Source of the DNA: Streptomyces typhae
GTDB taxonomy: Bacteria > Actinomycetota > Actinomycetes > Streptomycetales > Streptomycetaceae
Direction: 5' to 3'
DNA: 64,000 bases
Assembly: GCF_009755605.1 (NCBI RefSeq)
Contig: NZ_WPNZ01000013.1
Span: 223,734 to 287,733, forward strand
Shown here piece after piece: positions 34,759 to 43,719 of this stretch; the first letter of the stretch is position 1, and the number at the start of each line of letters is the position of its first letter. Made by a program: the position numbers and the translations under genes. A model generated the notes under the pieces. That model searched no databases, was not told where the DNA came from, and saw only the letters and a program-made list of their open reading frames with translations.

Positions 34759-36617
34759 GTCCGGGCCACCCGTTCGCGCAGGATGTGCGCCGCCACCTTG
34801 CCGCTGCCGGTGACGGGCAGTTCGGTGAACAACTCCACCCGCGAGGGGCGCTTGTGGCCGGGCAGCCGACGTCGTGCGGCGGCGATCACCTGTCGGCGCA
34901 CCCGTACGGGATCGCTCCCGGCTGCGGGCTGCACACAGGCGACCGCCTCCTCCAGGCCCTCGGGGCTGCGGCTGGAGACGACCACGCAGGCCACGACGCC
35001 GTCGACCTCGCGCACCACGGACTCGATCTCGGCCGGGACCACCTTGTAGCCGCCGATGTTGAGGACGTCGTCGCTGCGGCACAGATAGTCGAACGAACCG
35101 TCCTCGGCCTTGCGCACCAGGTCGCCGGTGTAGGCGCCGCCGTCGGTGAACGCGGCACGGTCGGTCTCCTCGCGCCCGACGTAGCCGAGCGCCACGGTCG
35201 GTCCGGCGATGTGGAGCCTGCCTGCCTGCCCGTCGGGCAGTTCGCGGCCCGTGTCGTCGCGGACCGTGGCGCGGACTCCGGGGGCGGGTCGTCCGAGCGA
35301 TCCGGTGGTTGCTTCGTGGGCGGACGTGAGGAGGACGACGTGCATGAGTTCGGTGGCGCCGAAGCAGTTCACCAGGGCGGCCCCGAAGGCGGAGCGGATG
35401 CGATCGGCCAGGGGGCGCGGGCAGTTCTCGCCCGCCGTCGTGCACAGGCGCACCGTGTCGTGGCCGATGTCGGCGAACCCGGGCAGTGCCAGCAGCGCCG
35501 CGTACAGCCGGGGCACGGAGCAGAAGACGCTGGGCCGGTACCGGTCGAGCGCCGCCGCCACGACGTACGGGTCCACCGCGCCGCGGATCAGGGCCGCGCT
35601 CGCGCCGGCCGCGAGGACGCACAGCACCGCATTGCCGAAGCCGTAGCCGAAGGACAGCCGGGCCGTTGTCAGCAGTATGTCGTCGGGGCGCAGATTCAGT
35701 GCCCTGCCGAAGCCCTCGACCATCGCCACCAGAGCGCCCGCCGAGTGGCGCACGCCCTTGGGCGCTCCGGTGCTGCCCGAGGTGTACTGCACGAGTGCCT
35801 CATCGCCTGCGGGCCAGCGGAAGGGGACGGCCGGGCCCTGTGACGACGCCCCGCCGTCCGCGGCGCGGCGCTCGGCGAGTTCCCGGCGGAGGTCCTCCCC
35901 GTCGGTGCGCGCGTACCCGCCCAGCACGGTGTGCAGAGCCGCCCGCTTGCCGTCGTCGCCGTCCACGTGGACCACCCGGGCTCCGCAGTCGTCCACCGCG
36001 AAGGCGATGGCACGGTCGTCGAGGAGCGGACTCACCACGACGGGTACCGATCCGTTCCACCAGTGCCCGAGGACGGCGGCCACGGACGCGACGGAATCCT
36101 CCGCGACCACCGCGCCCCGGTCGCCGGGCCGCACACCGAGCCGGTACAGAGTTTCGGCGTAGGAGCGGGCCGCCTCGTACAGAGCGGCGTACGAGACACG
36201 GCCGACGTCGGGATCGATGCAGGCGATCGCTTCCCCGCCGTCCGCCGCGATGCGGTGGTGCTGCACCAGTCGGCCGACCAGATCGCAGGCGCCGTCCACG
36301 AGGTTCGCGCCGTCGGCCTCGGGCGCGGTGGGCGTGTCTCCGTCCCGGGAGGCGGGTTCGGCAGGCGCGGCGACGTCGTGCGAGCCGAGCGCGGCGAGCG
36401 CGTCCGAGACGGATCCGACGGCGGCCGCGGTCTGCGGCGCGAAAGCGGTGCCGAATCCCTCTTGAATCCGCGTGATGGCCTCCACCTTCTCCAGCGAGGT
36501 CATCCCGAGTTCATCGACCCAGCGGTCGTTCTCGCCGACCTCGGACGGTTCCAGTTCCATCACCTGTGCCACGATCTCGCGCAGCAAATCACGTGCGGTG
36601 GCTATTTGCGCGGTCAC
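34755..36617 (-). CDS. ACP-AMP ligase fusion (aryl acid-activating)
   Basis: 620 aa from GTG 36617. Residues 1-85 are a carrier domain (DRWVDELGMTSLEKVEAITR, Ser41). From about 125 an ANL ligase of the benzoate/aryl-CoA ligase type: P-loop VQYTSGSTGAPKGVRHSAGA, FGATELMHVVLL, YTGDLVRKAEDGSFDYLCRS, and C-terminal Lys in LPVTGSGKVAAHIL. A built-in carrier suggests self-loading of the activated acid, most simply 3-hydroxyanthranilate. It is the first gene of the leftward operon and shares a 194-bp divergent region with the second ligase. An upstream ATG at 36650 is an alternative start. Confidence 0.88.
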   Translation of the reverse strand: MTAQIATARDLLREIVAQVMELEPSEVGENDRWVDELGMTSLEKVEAITRIQEGFGTAFAPQTAAAVGSVSDALAALGSHDVAAPAEPASRDGDTPTAPEADGANLVDGACDLVGRLVQHHRIAADGGEAIACIDPDVGRVSYAALYEAARSYAETLYRLGVRPGDRGAVVAEDSVASVAAVLGHWWNGSVPVVVSPLLDDRAIAFAVDDCGARVVHVDGDDGKRAALHTVLGGYARTDGEDLRRELAERRAADGGASSQGPAVPFRWPAGDEALVQYTSGSTGAPKGVRHSAGALVAMVEGFGRALNLRPDDILLTTARLSFGYGFGNAVLCVLAAGASAALIRGAVDPYVVAAALDRYRPSVFCSVPRLYAALLALPGFADIGHDTVRLCTTAGENCPRPLADRIRSAFGAALVNCFGATELMHVVLLTSAHEATTGSLGRPAPGVRATVRDDTGRELPDGQAGRLHIAGPTVALGYVGREETDRAAFTDGGAYTGDLVRKAEDGSFDYLCRSDDVLNIGGYKVVPAEIESVVREVDGVVACVVVSSRSPEGLEEAVACVQPAAGSDPVRVRRQVIAAARRRLPGHKRPSRVELFTELPVTGSGKVAAHILRERVART

Positions 36618-36811
36618 TGGTGGATTCCCTTTCTGTCGATGCCGCGACATTAACCCCGGAGTTTTGGGCCCCGGTACCGCACGATCGAGTAGAAAGGGCC
36701 GTCGATCCACCTACCTGTTCGAGCAGTTCCGGCGGCAACAGTTCACGGACTACCGTCGTCGCAGACATGACACACCCCTCGGGGCCCCGCAACGACCAAG
36801 GCCAGGTGGAC
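36618..36811. promoter_or_regulatory. Divergent promoter region of the cluster
   Basis: Separates the leftward ligase-KS-phz operon from the rightward ligase-thioesterase pair. An ATG at 36767 is in frame with the second ligase but has no ribosome site. No operator repeat could be defined with confidence. Confidence 0.5.
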
Positions 36812-38500
36812 ATGCCGCTCACGACGGACACCATGCTCGACCAGGAAGCCCGCACGCGGATGCACGAGGACACATCCGTGGGCGGTGGAAACGCGTGGCA
36901 GAAAGCGCTGGAGCTGAGCCCGCACCCCGACAAGACGTGTCTGCTGGCGGATCGTCCGGTAAATAATTGCGACGGCGTTCCGCAATCTGAATTCAATCTG
37001 CGGCAACTCGATGAACTCGCCGAGTCCTGGGCATCTTTGTACTGGGACCGCGGGGTACGCCGCAGGGACCGCGTGGCCGTCTGGATCGACGACTCCTTCG
37101 ACGACCAGCTCCAGTTGGCCGCACTAGCCCGGCTCGGCGCCATTCCGCTGCTCATCAACGGCCGAATGTTGTCGGAGTCGGCGCTGAGTCTGATGACCCG
37201 CACGAATCCCGTGGGGCTGTACACGGACGCGGCCCATCTCCTCCTGCTGAAGGGCCGGCACGAGAAGCTGCCGGAGCTGCGCTGGACCATCACGCCGGAG
37301 GACGGACGCGGGCTGGGTCGACGGACGCTGCCCGAGCGGGCGCGGCACCGGCACGGTGATGACGACCCGGTCTTCCTGTGCCACTCGTCGGGCACCACCG
37401 GCACCCCGAAGCCGGTGATCTGGGCGCACAGGCAGAGCCTGGCCGGCCCCGGCTGGCGGCTGTCCGTCCCCGAGGACCCGGCGATCCTGATGTCGGCAGC
37501 CCCGCAGTCCCACTCGTCCGCGATCGCCTACACCCTCTACTCGCTGCTGTGCGGCCTTCCGCTGATCTCGTTCTCCGACCAGTCCGGCCCAGGGGTGGCG
37601 CGGGGCGTCCGCGAGCACCGGCCAACCCGCATCCTGGCGTTCAACCAGACCTACTCGGAGCTGGCCGCCATGAAGCTGGACCCGGACGACTTCACGTCAG
37701 TGCGCGAATGGCAGAACACCGGTGACTCGGCGCACGACGCGCACATCCGCAAGTTGATCCGCCACGGCCATCACCTCGCCGACGGCGAGCGCCTGCCCGG
37801 TTCGGTCTTCAGCGACGGCCTGGGCTCCTCCGAGCTGGGCTGGGCGACGTTGCGCCGCTACATCGACCAGGACACTCCCTCCCGGCCGCGCTTCATGGGC
37901 AACCCGGTGCCAGCCGGTGAGGTGGCCGTGCTCCGCCAGGACGGCAGCAAGGCAGCGGACGGCGAGGTCGGCATGTTCGGGCTGCGCAGCCGCTCGGTGG
38001 TGCCCGGCTACTGGAACGACGCCGACACCTACTACCGCAGCAGGCTCGTCGGCTACTGGCTCTCCGGCGATCTCGCCTACCACGAGGGGGACGACTTCTT
38101 CCTGGTCGACCGGGCGGCGGACGCGATTCATTCCCCCGACGGGCCGGGCTACTCGGTGCTGATGGAGGAGATACTTCTGATGGGCCTGCCCGAGGTGGCC
38201 GATTGCGCGGTCGTGGCGGGACACCGCGGGGACACCGCCCGCCCGGTCGCCGTGGTCAGGACCACCGAGGACGCCGATCCCGACGATCTGCTCAAGCGTG
38301 CCAACTCCGCACTGAGCAAAGCCGGCCAGCCGCCCCTCGCCCTGCTGGAAGTAGTCGATTCCCCGGCGGCCATCCCCACCGGCCCCACCGGCAAAGTACT
38401 CAAACGCGTGCTGCGGGAGAGGTACGCGGATCTCGACACGTATCCGGCGACCGCTACCGGGCGCTTCGCCACCGATGGAGAGGGGGCATCGCTGCGATGA
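36812..38500 (+). CDS. ANL-superfamily AMP-dependent acid ligase
   Basis: 562 aa from ATG 36812 behind AGGTGG; ATG 36767 would add 15 residues. P-loop FLCHSSGTTGTPKPVIWAHR; adenylate-binding FSDGLGSSELGWATLRRYID; GDLAYHEGDDFFLVDRAADA hinge; catalytic Lys in GPTGKVLKRVLRERY. Second activating enzyme of the cluster, so at least two acids are probably activated. The stop overlaps the thioesterase ATG (ATGA). Unlike the first ligase it has no carrier domain, so it acts on CoA or the free-standing ACP. Confidence 0.88.
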   Translation: MPLTTDTMLDQEARTRMHEDTSVGGGNAWQKALELSPHPDKTCLLADRPVNNCDGVPQSEFNLRQLDELAESWASLYWDRGVRRRDRVAVWIDDSFDDQLQLAALARLGAIPLLINGRMLSESALSLMTRTNPVGLYTDAAHLLLLKGRHEKLPELRWTITPEDGRGLGRRTLPERARHRHGDDDPVFLCHSSGTTGTPKPVIWAHRQSLAGPGWRLSVPEDPAILMSAAPQSHSSAIAYTLYSLLCGLPLISFSDQSGPGVARGVREHRPTRILAFNQTYSELAAMKLDPDDFTSVREWQNTGDSAHDAHIRKLIRHGHHLADGERLPGSVFSDGLGSSELGWATLRRYIDQDTPSRPRFMGNPVPAGEVAVLRQDGSKAADGEVGMFGLRSRSVVPGYWNDADTYYRSRLVGYWLSGDLAYHEGDDFFLVDRAADAIHSPDGPGYSVLMEEILLMGLPEVADCAVVAGHRGDTARPVAVVRTTEDADPDDLLKRANSALSKAGQPPLALLEVVDSPAAIPTGPTGKVLKRVLRERYADLDTYPATATGRFATDGEGASLR

Positions 38501-38958
38501 CGCAGTCCTCCCTTCCCGAGACGGCTGCGGCCGGCGACCTGTCAGCGTGGATTTCCCGCCCCGGCGCGGCTGAAACACTGGCCGCACGCATGGGCATCGA
38601 GCTTCTCGAAGCGACCGCACAGCGTTTGGTCGGCACCATGCCGGTGGCGGGCAACAAGCAGCTGTACGGCATGCTGCACGGTGGCGCGTCCGTCGTGCTG
38701 GCCGAGACCCTCGGCTCCATCGGCGCGGCGATACACGCGGGCGGCGGACACATCGCCCTCGGTGTCGATGTCAACGCCACCCACCACAGGCCGGTGCGCA
38801 GCGGCATCGTGACCGGTGTGGCCACGGCCCTCAACCTGACCCCGACCATCGCCTCGTACGAGGTGGTCATCACCGACGAGGCCGGTCTGCGCCTGTGCAC
38901 CGCCCGGATCACCGTCGCGCCGAACACGGCGGAGGTGATCCGCCGCGCACGGTCGTGA
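38497..38958 (+). CDS. Hotdog-fold thioesterase (PaaI-like)
   Basis: 153 aa. Family core MLHGGASVVLAETLGSIGAA with the HGG turn and the acidic catalytic residue (Glu where many have Asp), then GVDVNATHHRPVRSG and TARITVAPN. Acts on aryl- or acyl-thioesters. Coupled to the ligase before it, so it likely proofreads or releases thioesters made in this pathway. Confidence 0.9.
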   Translation: MTQSSLPETAAAGDLSAWISRPGAAETLAARMGIELLEATAQRLVGTMPVAGNKQLYGMLHGGASVVLAETLGSIGAAIHAGGGHIALGVDVNATHHRPVRSGIVTGVATALNLTPTIASYEVVITDEAGLRLCTARITVAPNTAEVIRRARS

Positions 38959-39054
38959 CCCGACCGCGCTCACTCGCTCCCGTGCGCCCGTGTCCCCGGG
39001 CCCCCTCACCCCGAGCTCCCCGGCCGAGGTCTTTCCGGAGCGGGAGACGGCGCG

Positions 39055-40038
39055 GTGACCGTGGAACCCTCCGATTTCCCAGTCGACCATGGCTCCCTGT
39101 GCCAGAAGGGCTGGACAGCTCCGACCCTGCTCGACGCCCCGGCCCGGCTGCGCCACTCGCCTTCCGCCGGGCGGACGGCGTACTGCCGCTCCGCCTCCAT
39201 GCTGGGCAAGTACTGCGCCGCGCCTCCACGTTGGGCAAGTTCGCCAGGGTCGCTCTGCGAACGTCGCCGAACGACCACAACGGCCGCTTCCGCATGTCTG
39301 CGACAGCCGTGGCCGGCATGGCCGCCTTCGGCCCGGACTGGGGGCTGCCGCTCCCGCTCACCGGCCTCGACGGTGCGGAGGCGGTTCCTGCTGGTCGGCG
39401 CCGACGTCGCCGAGACCATGCCGCCGCTGCTGCGCGTCTCGACGGCACTGTCCTGATCGTGGTGGACCCCCGCCACTCGCGCACGGCCGACCGCGCGAAG
39501 CTGCACCCGGGCCAGCGGCCGGGTACGGATCTCGCGCCGGCGCTGGGCCTGCTGCACGCGGCGGTGTCGGAGGGGCTCTGTGACGAGCCGTAAGTGGCCG
39601 GGCGCACCGACGGGTTCGACGCGGCACGCTACAAGATGGCGTCCGGTGCGGGCGGAGGAGTTGAGCGGCGTACCGGCGGTGCGGCAGCGCGAGGCGGTGC
39701 AGATGTCGGCACGGGCCCAACACGCCGGGCAGGGCCAAGGCCAGGAGGCGGGCGCGCGAGCGGAAGGCGGACCGGCTGACGGCTACCGCAGGACCGACGC
39801 CCCGGGCGCGCGGGCCCATGCCGCCGAGTGGGGGCCCGAGCTCGCTCCCGGGACCCGGCCGTCCCGCCTTCGACCTGCTCCAGAGTCTGAGAGCGGGTCG
39901 AGGGCCGCGGACGGACTGCTGGTCCTCGGATCGAGCCCCGCGGTCTCGGCCCAGCCCCCGGCCACCACCGGACGCAACGGCTGCCAGGTCGAGATCGCGG
40001 AGTTCTCGCGGGAGCCTTGCCAGGGACGGGCGGCGTGA
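39055..40038 (+). pseudogene. Molybdopterin oxidoreductase (NasA/FdhF-like) relic
   Basis: Homology continues through three frames. 39055 onward reads DHGSLCQKGWTAPTLLDAPA; from about 39240 another frame gives GKFARVALRTSPNDHNGRFR and LIVVDPRHSRTADRAKLHPG with PGTDLAPALGLLHAAVSEGL; from about 39580 a third frame gives ELSGVPAVRQREAV and GLLVLGSSPAVSAQPP. These are successive conserved blocks of assimilatory nitrate reductase/formate dehydrogenase alpha subunits, compressed by deletions. The N-terminal 4Fe-4S cysteines are missing. Clearly non-functional. Confidence 0.75.
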
Positions 40039-40715
40039 TCCGGACACTCGTCGTGGTTAGTTTTCGGCATGGTTGCCCACTGGCTGCTGGACCGGTTGTA
40101 CGCAGAGATTTCCGGCCACTTCTGTCGGTGGATGTACGGTTCGGCCGTGCTGCTGTCCGTCTCGATCGCGCGTGAAGCACGGTGACCGCGTACGACGGCG
40201 CGGCGTACCGCTACGACGCGGACGCCGTCCGTCCGTGGGGGTCCGGCCGGCCGATGCGACGAAACTCGGCGTTCACGTACAGCGGGCCGGCGACGGTTGA
40301 AACTACCCGGTGCCGACATGGCCGGTTTCAGTGACGCCCAGGCCCTGGCTCCCAGGGCCCTGGGGATCAGTTACCACAGACAGCGAGCGGTAACGGGCCA
40401 CATCCTTGACGCAAAGGTTGTCCTGTAAAAGGCCGCAGAGACACTGTTCGGCGGTATTCTCATTGGTGAATCGTTGGCCTGATTTGGTGAATCGTTGGCC
40501 CGGTCGTCGCTGCCCGCACCGCTCTGGCAGAAGTTGCCCACACCCATGGAGAAGCTCCTTCCAAGGAAGATTTCCCTCCGCGCCTATTCGTCTGATCGTG
40601 ACGGAGCCAGATTCCAGGAAAAGCAAGGCTCAATATCGGCTGACCTTGCTCTGTCGCGCCGAGTGTCGACATGGCTATACTGCTTTGTCGCTCATCGGAT
40701 CGCCAAGGGAGCATT
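40039..40715. promoter_or_regulatory. Upstream region of the SARP gene
   Basis: No gene is supported across these 677 bases. The part from 40380 is less GC-rich than the surroundings and contains the direct repeat described separately, so it most likely holds the SARP promoter. Confidence 0.5.
40463..40500. repeat. Direct repeat TTGGTGAATCGTTGGCC x2, 21-bp period
   Basis: Perfect 17-bp copies at 40463-40479 and 40484-40500. A spacing near two helical turns places both on the same DNA face, as expected for a regulator site upstream of the SARP gene. Confidence 0.85.
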
Positions 40716-41525
40716 ATGCAACTGGAAAGGTGCAACACAGGACTCTTCTTCAGTCTTCTCGGCACCCCGGAAATCCTCGCGGCAAGCCGACGGATAAACC
40801 TTAAGGGAGCGCGGCAGCAGTCGCTCGCCGCCATGTTGTCGCTGGATGCCGGGAACACCGTCGGGGCGAGTCGGCTGATCGAGGGCGTCTGGGGTGGCCG
40901 TCCACCCGCGACGGCTGACGCCCAATTGCGTATCTGCGTCTCACGGCTGCGCCGTCGGCTGGCCGAGGCAGGGGTGCCAGGCATGATCAGCACTGACAGC
41001 CACGGCTACCGCCTGGCCGTACGACGGGATCAGGTCGACGTGCACCGCTTCACCGATCTGCTGGCAATGTCGCGCGAGGCCGAGGCCGAAGGGGATTGCG
41101 CGGAAGCCGTGCGACTGCTGCGCACGGCCCTCGGCCTGTGGCGCGGCCCGGCAGCGAGAGGGCTGACGAGCCCACTGATACGTGCCGCGGCAATGCGTCT
41201 CGACGAGGAGCGAGTGGGAACGTTGGAGCACTGCTTCGGCCTGGAAATCAGGCTCGGCCGACACCACCAAATATTGCCGGAACTGATGGCTCATGCCGAC
41301 GAGTATCCGTTCCGGGAGCGGATTCAGTTCCAGCTCCTCACGGCCCTTTACCGTTCCGGCCGTCAGGTGGACGCACTGCATACCTACCGGAAGATCAGGA
41401 AAAAATTTACGGAAGAGCTTGGGATCGAGCCTTCGCACTTACTTCGCATCCTGGAAAGGAAAATCCTCACACAGAGTCCGGAATTAAGTAGATTTTACGT
41501 TCAGGAAGCCAGGATTTCGGCGTAA
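40716..41525 (+). CDS. SARP-family pathway-specific activator
   Basis: 269 aa from ATG 40716 (AAGGGAG four bases upstream); ATG 40671 lacks a ribosome site. N-terminal OmpR-type winged helix (SRLIEGVWGGRPPATADAQL, ICVSRLRRRLAEAG) followed by the BTAD domain (VDVHRFTDLLAMSREAEAEG to TEELGIEPSHLL). The small SARP type without ATPase or TPR extension. Two TTA codons (41439-41441 and 41484-41486) predict dependence on the bldA tRNA. It is the likely activator of the cluster; direct repeats lie 216 bp upstream. Confidence 0.92.
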   Translation: MQLERCNTGLFFSLLGTPEILAASRRINLKGARQQSLAAMLSLDAGNTVGASRLIEGVWGGRPPATADAQLRICVSRLRRRLAEAGVPGMISTDSHGYRLAVRRDQVDVHRFTDLLAMSREAEAEGDCAEAVRLLRTALGLWRGPAARGLTSPLIRAAAMRLDEERVGTLEHCFGLEIRLGRHHQILPELMAHADEYPFRERIQFQLLTALYRSGRQVDALHTYRKIRKKFTEELGIEPSHLLRILERKILTQSPELSRFYVQEARISA

Positions 41526-41568
41526 ATACGACGCCGCGGGTACGCCCGTACGCGGACGGAGACGCGAC

Positions 41569-41605
41569 CGCCGGTGGTGCCCGGTGCCCCGGGACACCAC
41601 CGGCG
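41569..41605. terminator. Bidirectional terminator between SARP and MFS genes
   Basis: CGCCGGTGGTG (41569-41579) pairs perfectly with CACCACCGGCG (41595-41605) in the gap of two convergent genes. Confidence 0.8.
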
Positions 41606-41618
41606 CGCATGGGGTGGC

Positions 41619-43109
41619 TCATTCCGCGGCCGCCCGACGCGACAACCGCATCAGCCCCCACACGGTAGCGGCCACCGCGAGCGTCAGCACCACCGCCAGC
41701 GCGGTCGACAGCTCCATCGCCTCGGCGTAGCTACCGGCTCCGTGCCGGGAGCCCAGCGCGGCGTAGAAGATCGTGCCGATCACGGCGACTCCGATCGCCG
41801 AGGCGAACTGCTGGGCCGTCGTCAGGACGCCGGACGCGGCACCGGCCTGGTGCGGCCGCACCAGGGCAAGGGTCGCACCGTTGAGCGCCGGAAGCACGAT
41901 GCCGTTGCCGATGCCGACGATCGTCAGCGCCACGATGACGAGATACAGCGGAACGTCACCGGACGACACTTCGAGTGCCACGGCCAGCAGGCACAGGCCC
42001 GCGGCGATGAGCGCCGTGCCGAGCAGGACCACCGGCAGTCCGTGGCGCGCGGTGAGCCGCTTGCCCACCATCGAGGCCACCCCGAACATCACACCCATCG
42101 GTGCGAAGGTCAGGCCCGCCCTCACCGCGCTCTGCCCCAGGCCCGCCTGGAGCAGCAGCGTGAGGGTGAACATGAAGCTGCCGAAGTAGAGATAGAAGGC
42201 GAAGCCGGCGAGCAGTCCGGTGCGGAACGGCGGGCTGTGGAAGAGGGAGAGCTCAAGGGTCGGCGTGCCGCCCCGGCGCGTCAGTCGACGCTCCCACGCC
42301 ACGGTCGCCGCTCCGGCTGGAACCGCGGCGATCATGCAGAGCCAGGTCCACAGCGGCCAGTGCTCGCCACGCCCGAGCGACAGCGGGATCACAAGCAGCG
42401 CTAGCGACAGGGCGATGCCCAGCGCGCCGAGCGGATCGGCTGAGCTGCGGCGCCTGGACGCGCGGGCGTCGGCGGAGCGTCCGGGCAGCACCCGGAGCGC
42501 GACCAGTGCGGCCACCAGGCCGATGGGACCGTTGATCAGGAAGATGACACGCCAGCCGAGCCCGAAGACGTCCGCCTCCAGCAGGACCCCGCCGAGCACC
42601 TGCCCGGCGATGGAGCCGATACCGCCCGCCACTCCGTACCAGGCGATGGCGCCCGGCCGTGCGGCGGCGGGGAAGACCGCGGTGATCGTGGCCAGGACCT
42701 GGGGCACCATCGCGGCCGCGGTCAGCCCCTGGAGCAGCCGGAACGCGATGAGCTGGGCCGGGTTCGCAGCCAACCCGCACAGCACCGAGGTGACGGCGAA
42801 GCCGAGCGTGCCGATGACGAACATGCGTCGGTGGCCGAGCAGGTCACCGAGCCGGCCGCCGGTGATCATGCCGCTCGCGTAGGCGAAGGCGTACCCGCCG
42901 ACGATCAGTTCCAGAGCGGCCTGCCCGGCGTGCAGGCTCTCGGAGAGCGAGGGTGCCGCGACATTGGCGACGAAGAAGTCGAACTGAGCCATGAAGACCG
43001 CGACGAGCAGCACGGCGAGCATGCGTCCGGTCCTCGGGAGCGGGTCGGAAGCACGGGCGGCCAGGGACGACGCCGCACTCGAGGGTGCGGTGGGGTTCTC
43101 CGCGGTCAT
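41619..43109 (-). CDS. MFS drug exporter (DHA2, 14-TM type)
   Basis: 496 aa from MTAENPTAPSSAASSLAARA; an upstream ATG at 43124 is possible. Motifs: AQFDFFVANVAAPSLSESLH (motif D1 region), GGRLGDLLGHRRMFVIG (motif A), VPQVLATITAVFP and a series of about 14 hydrophobic spans. Divergent from an Rrf2-type regulator, a common arrangement for regulated efflux. Probably exports the cluster product and confers self-resistance. Confidence 0.9.
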   Translation of the reverse strand: MTAENPTAPSSAASSLAARASDPLPRTGRMLAVLLVAVFMAQFDFFVANVAAPSLSESLHAGQAALELIVGGYAFAYASGMITGGRLGDLLGHRRMFVIGTLGFAVTSVLCGLAANPAQLIAFRLLQGLTAAAMVPQVLATITAVFPAAARPGAIAWYGVAGGIGSIAGQVLGGVLLEADVFGLGWRVIFLINGPIGLVAALVALRVLPGRSADARASRRRSSADPLGALGIALSLALLVIPLSLGRGEHWPLWTWLCMIAAVPAGAATVAWERRLTRRGGTPTLELSLFHSPPFRTGLLAGFAFYLYFGSFMFTLTLLLQAGLGQSAVRAGLTFAPMGVMFGVASMVGKRLTARHGLPVVLLGTALIAAGLCLLAVALEVSSGDVPLYLVIVALTIVGIGNGIVLPALNGATLALVRPHQAGAASGVLTTAQQFASAIGVAVIGTIFYAALGSRHGAGSYAEAMELSTALAVVLTLAVAATVWGLMRLSRRAAAE

Positions 43110-43163
43110 GGATTCCCATCTCATCGACTACAGCGCACAGTCAAAGCCTTGCGAGATCGAGAA

Positions 43164-43201
43164 TTGACCATATCATGGATAGTTAATGTCTACAATGACA
43201 T
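43164..43201. promoter_or_regulatory. Divergent promoter with inverted repeat ATGTC-N6-GACAT
   Basis: ATGTC (43186-43190) and GACAT (43197-43201) form a perfect inverted repeat 15 bp before the Rrf2-type gene. On the minus strand a TTGTAG (43195-43190) and TATGGT (43172-43167) pair with 17-bp spacing could be the exporter promoter and overlaps the repeat. Confidence 0.55.
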
Positions 43202-43216
43202 CTCTTAGGATGAGGT

Positions 43217-43666
43217 ATGAAGCTGTCGCAGGGAGTTGAGTGGAGCATGCACTGCGCGGTCGCCCTCGCGCAGACCGCGTCGGGTGTCTCGGTGTCACGC
43301 CGAACCCTCGCCGAGCGCTACGAGCTGCCCGAGGCGTACTTGGCCAAGCATCTCAAGGCCATGGTCGCCGCCGGTTTGCTGCACGCCATCACGGGGCCCA
43401 GGGGCGGGTTCCGGCTCGCGCGGGCCGCCGAGGAGATCACCGTGCTGGACGTGGTGGAGGCCGTCGACGGCAGCGGACCGCACTTCGTGTGCCAGGAGAT
43501 TCGGCAGCGGGGTACCGCCGCGTTGCCGCCCGAGCAGTGCCGGGAACGCTGCGGTGTCGCCCTTGCCCTGGACTCCGCGACCGAGGCGTGGCGATCCTCG
43601 CTGCGAGCGGTCACGATCGCCGACATCGTGGCCCGGCTCCCCGCAGGAGCACGCGCCCAGTGGTAG
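43217..43666 (+). CDS. Rrf2-family transcriptional regulator
   Basis: 149 aa. Winged helix MKLSQGVEWSMHCAVALAQT, YELPEAYLAKHLKAMVAAGL with wing ITGPRGGFRLARAAEEITVL. Three Cys near residues 93-115 (FVCQE, EQCRERCGV) match the Fe-S-cluster-binding pattern of IscR/NsrR-type members, so it may sense redox or nitric oxide. Divergent from the MFS gene; autoregulation through the shared inverted repeat is likely. Confidence 0.9.
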   Translation: MKLSQGVEWSMHCAVALAQTASGVSVSRRTLAERYELPEAYLAKHLKAMVAAGLLHAITGPRGGFRLARAAEEITVLDVVEAVDGSGPHFVCQEIRQRGTAALPPEQCRERCGVALALDSATEAWRSSLRAVTIADIVARLPAGARAQW

Positions 43667-43719
43667 GCACAGTGTCGGTCGGCCGCGCACCGTAGTCCAC
43701 CTCGACGCACCCGCTCCGC

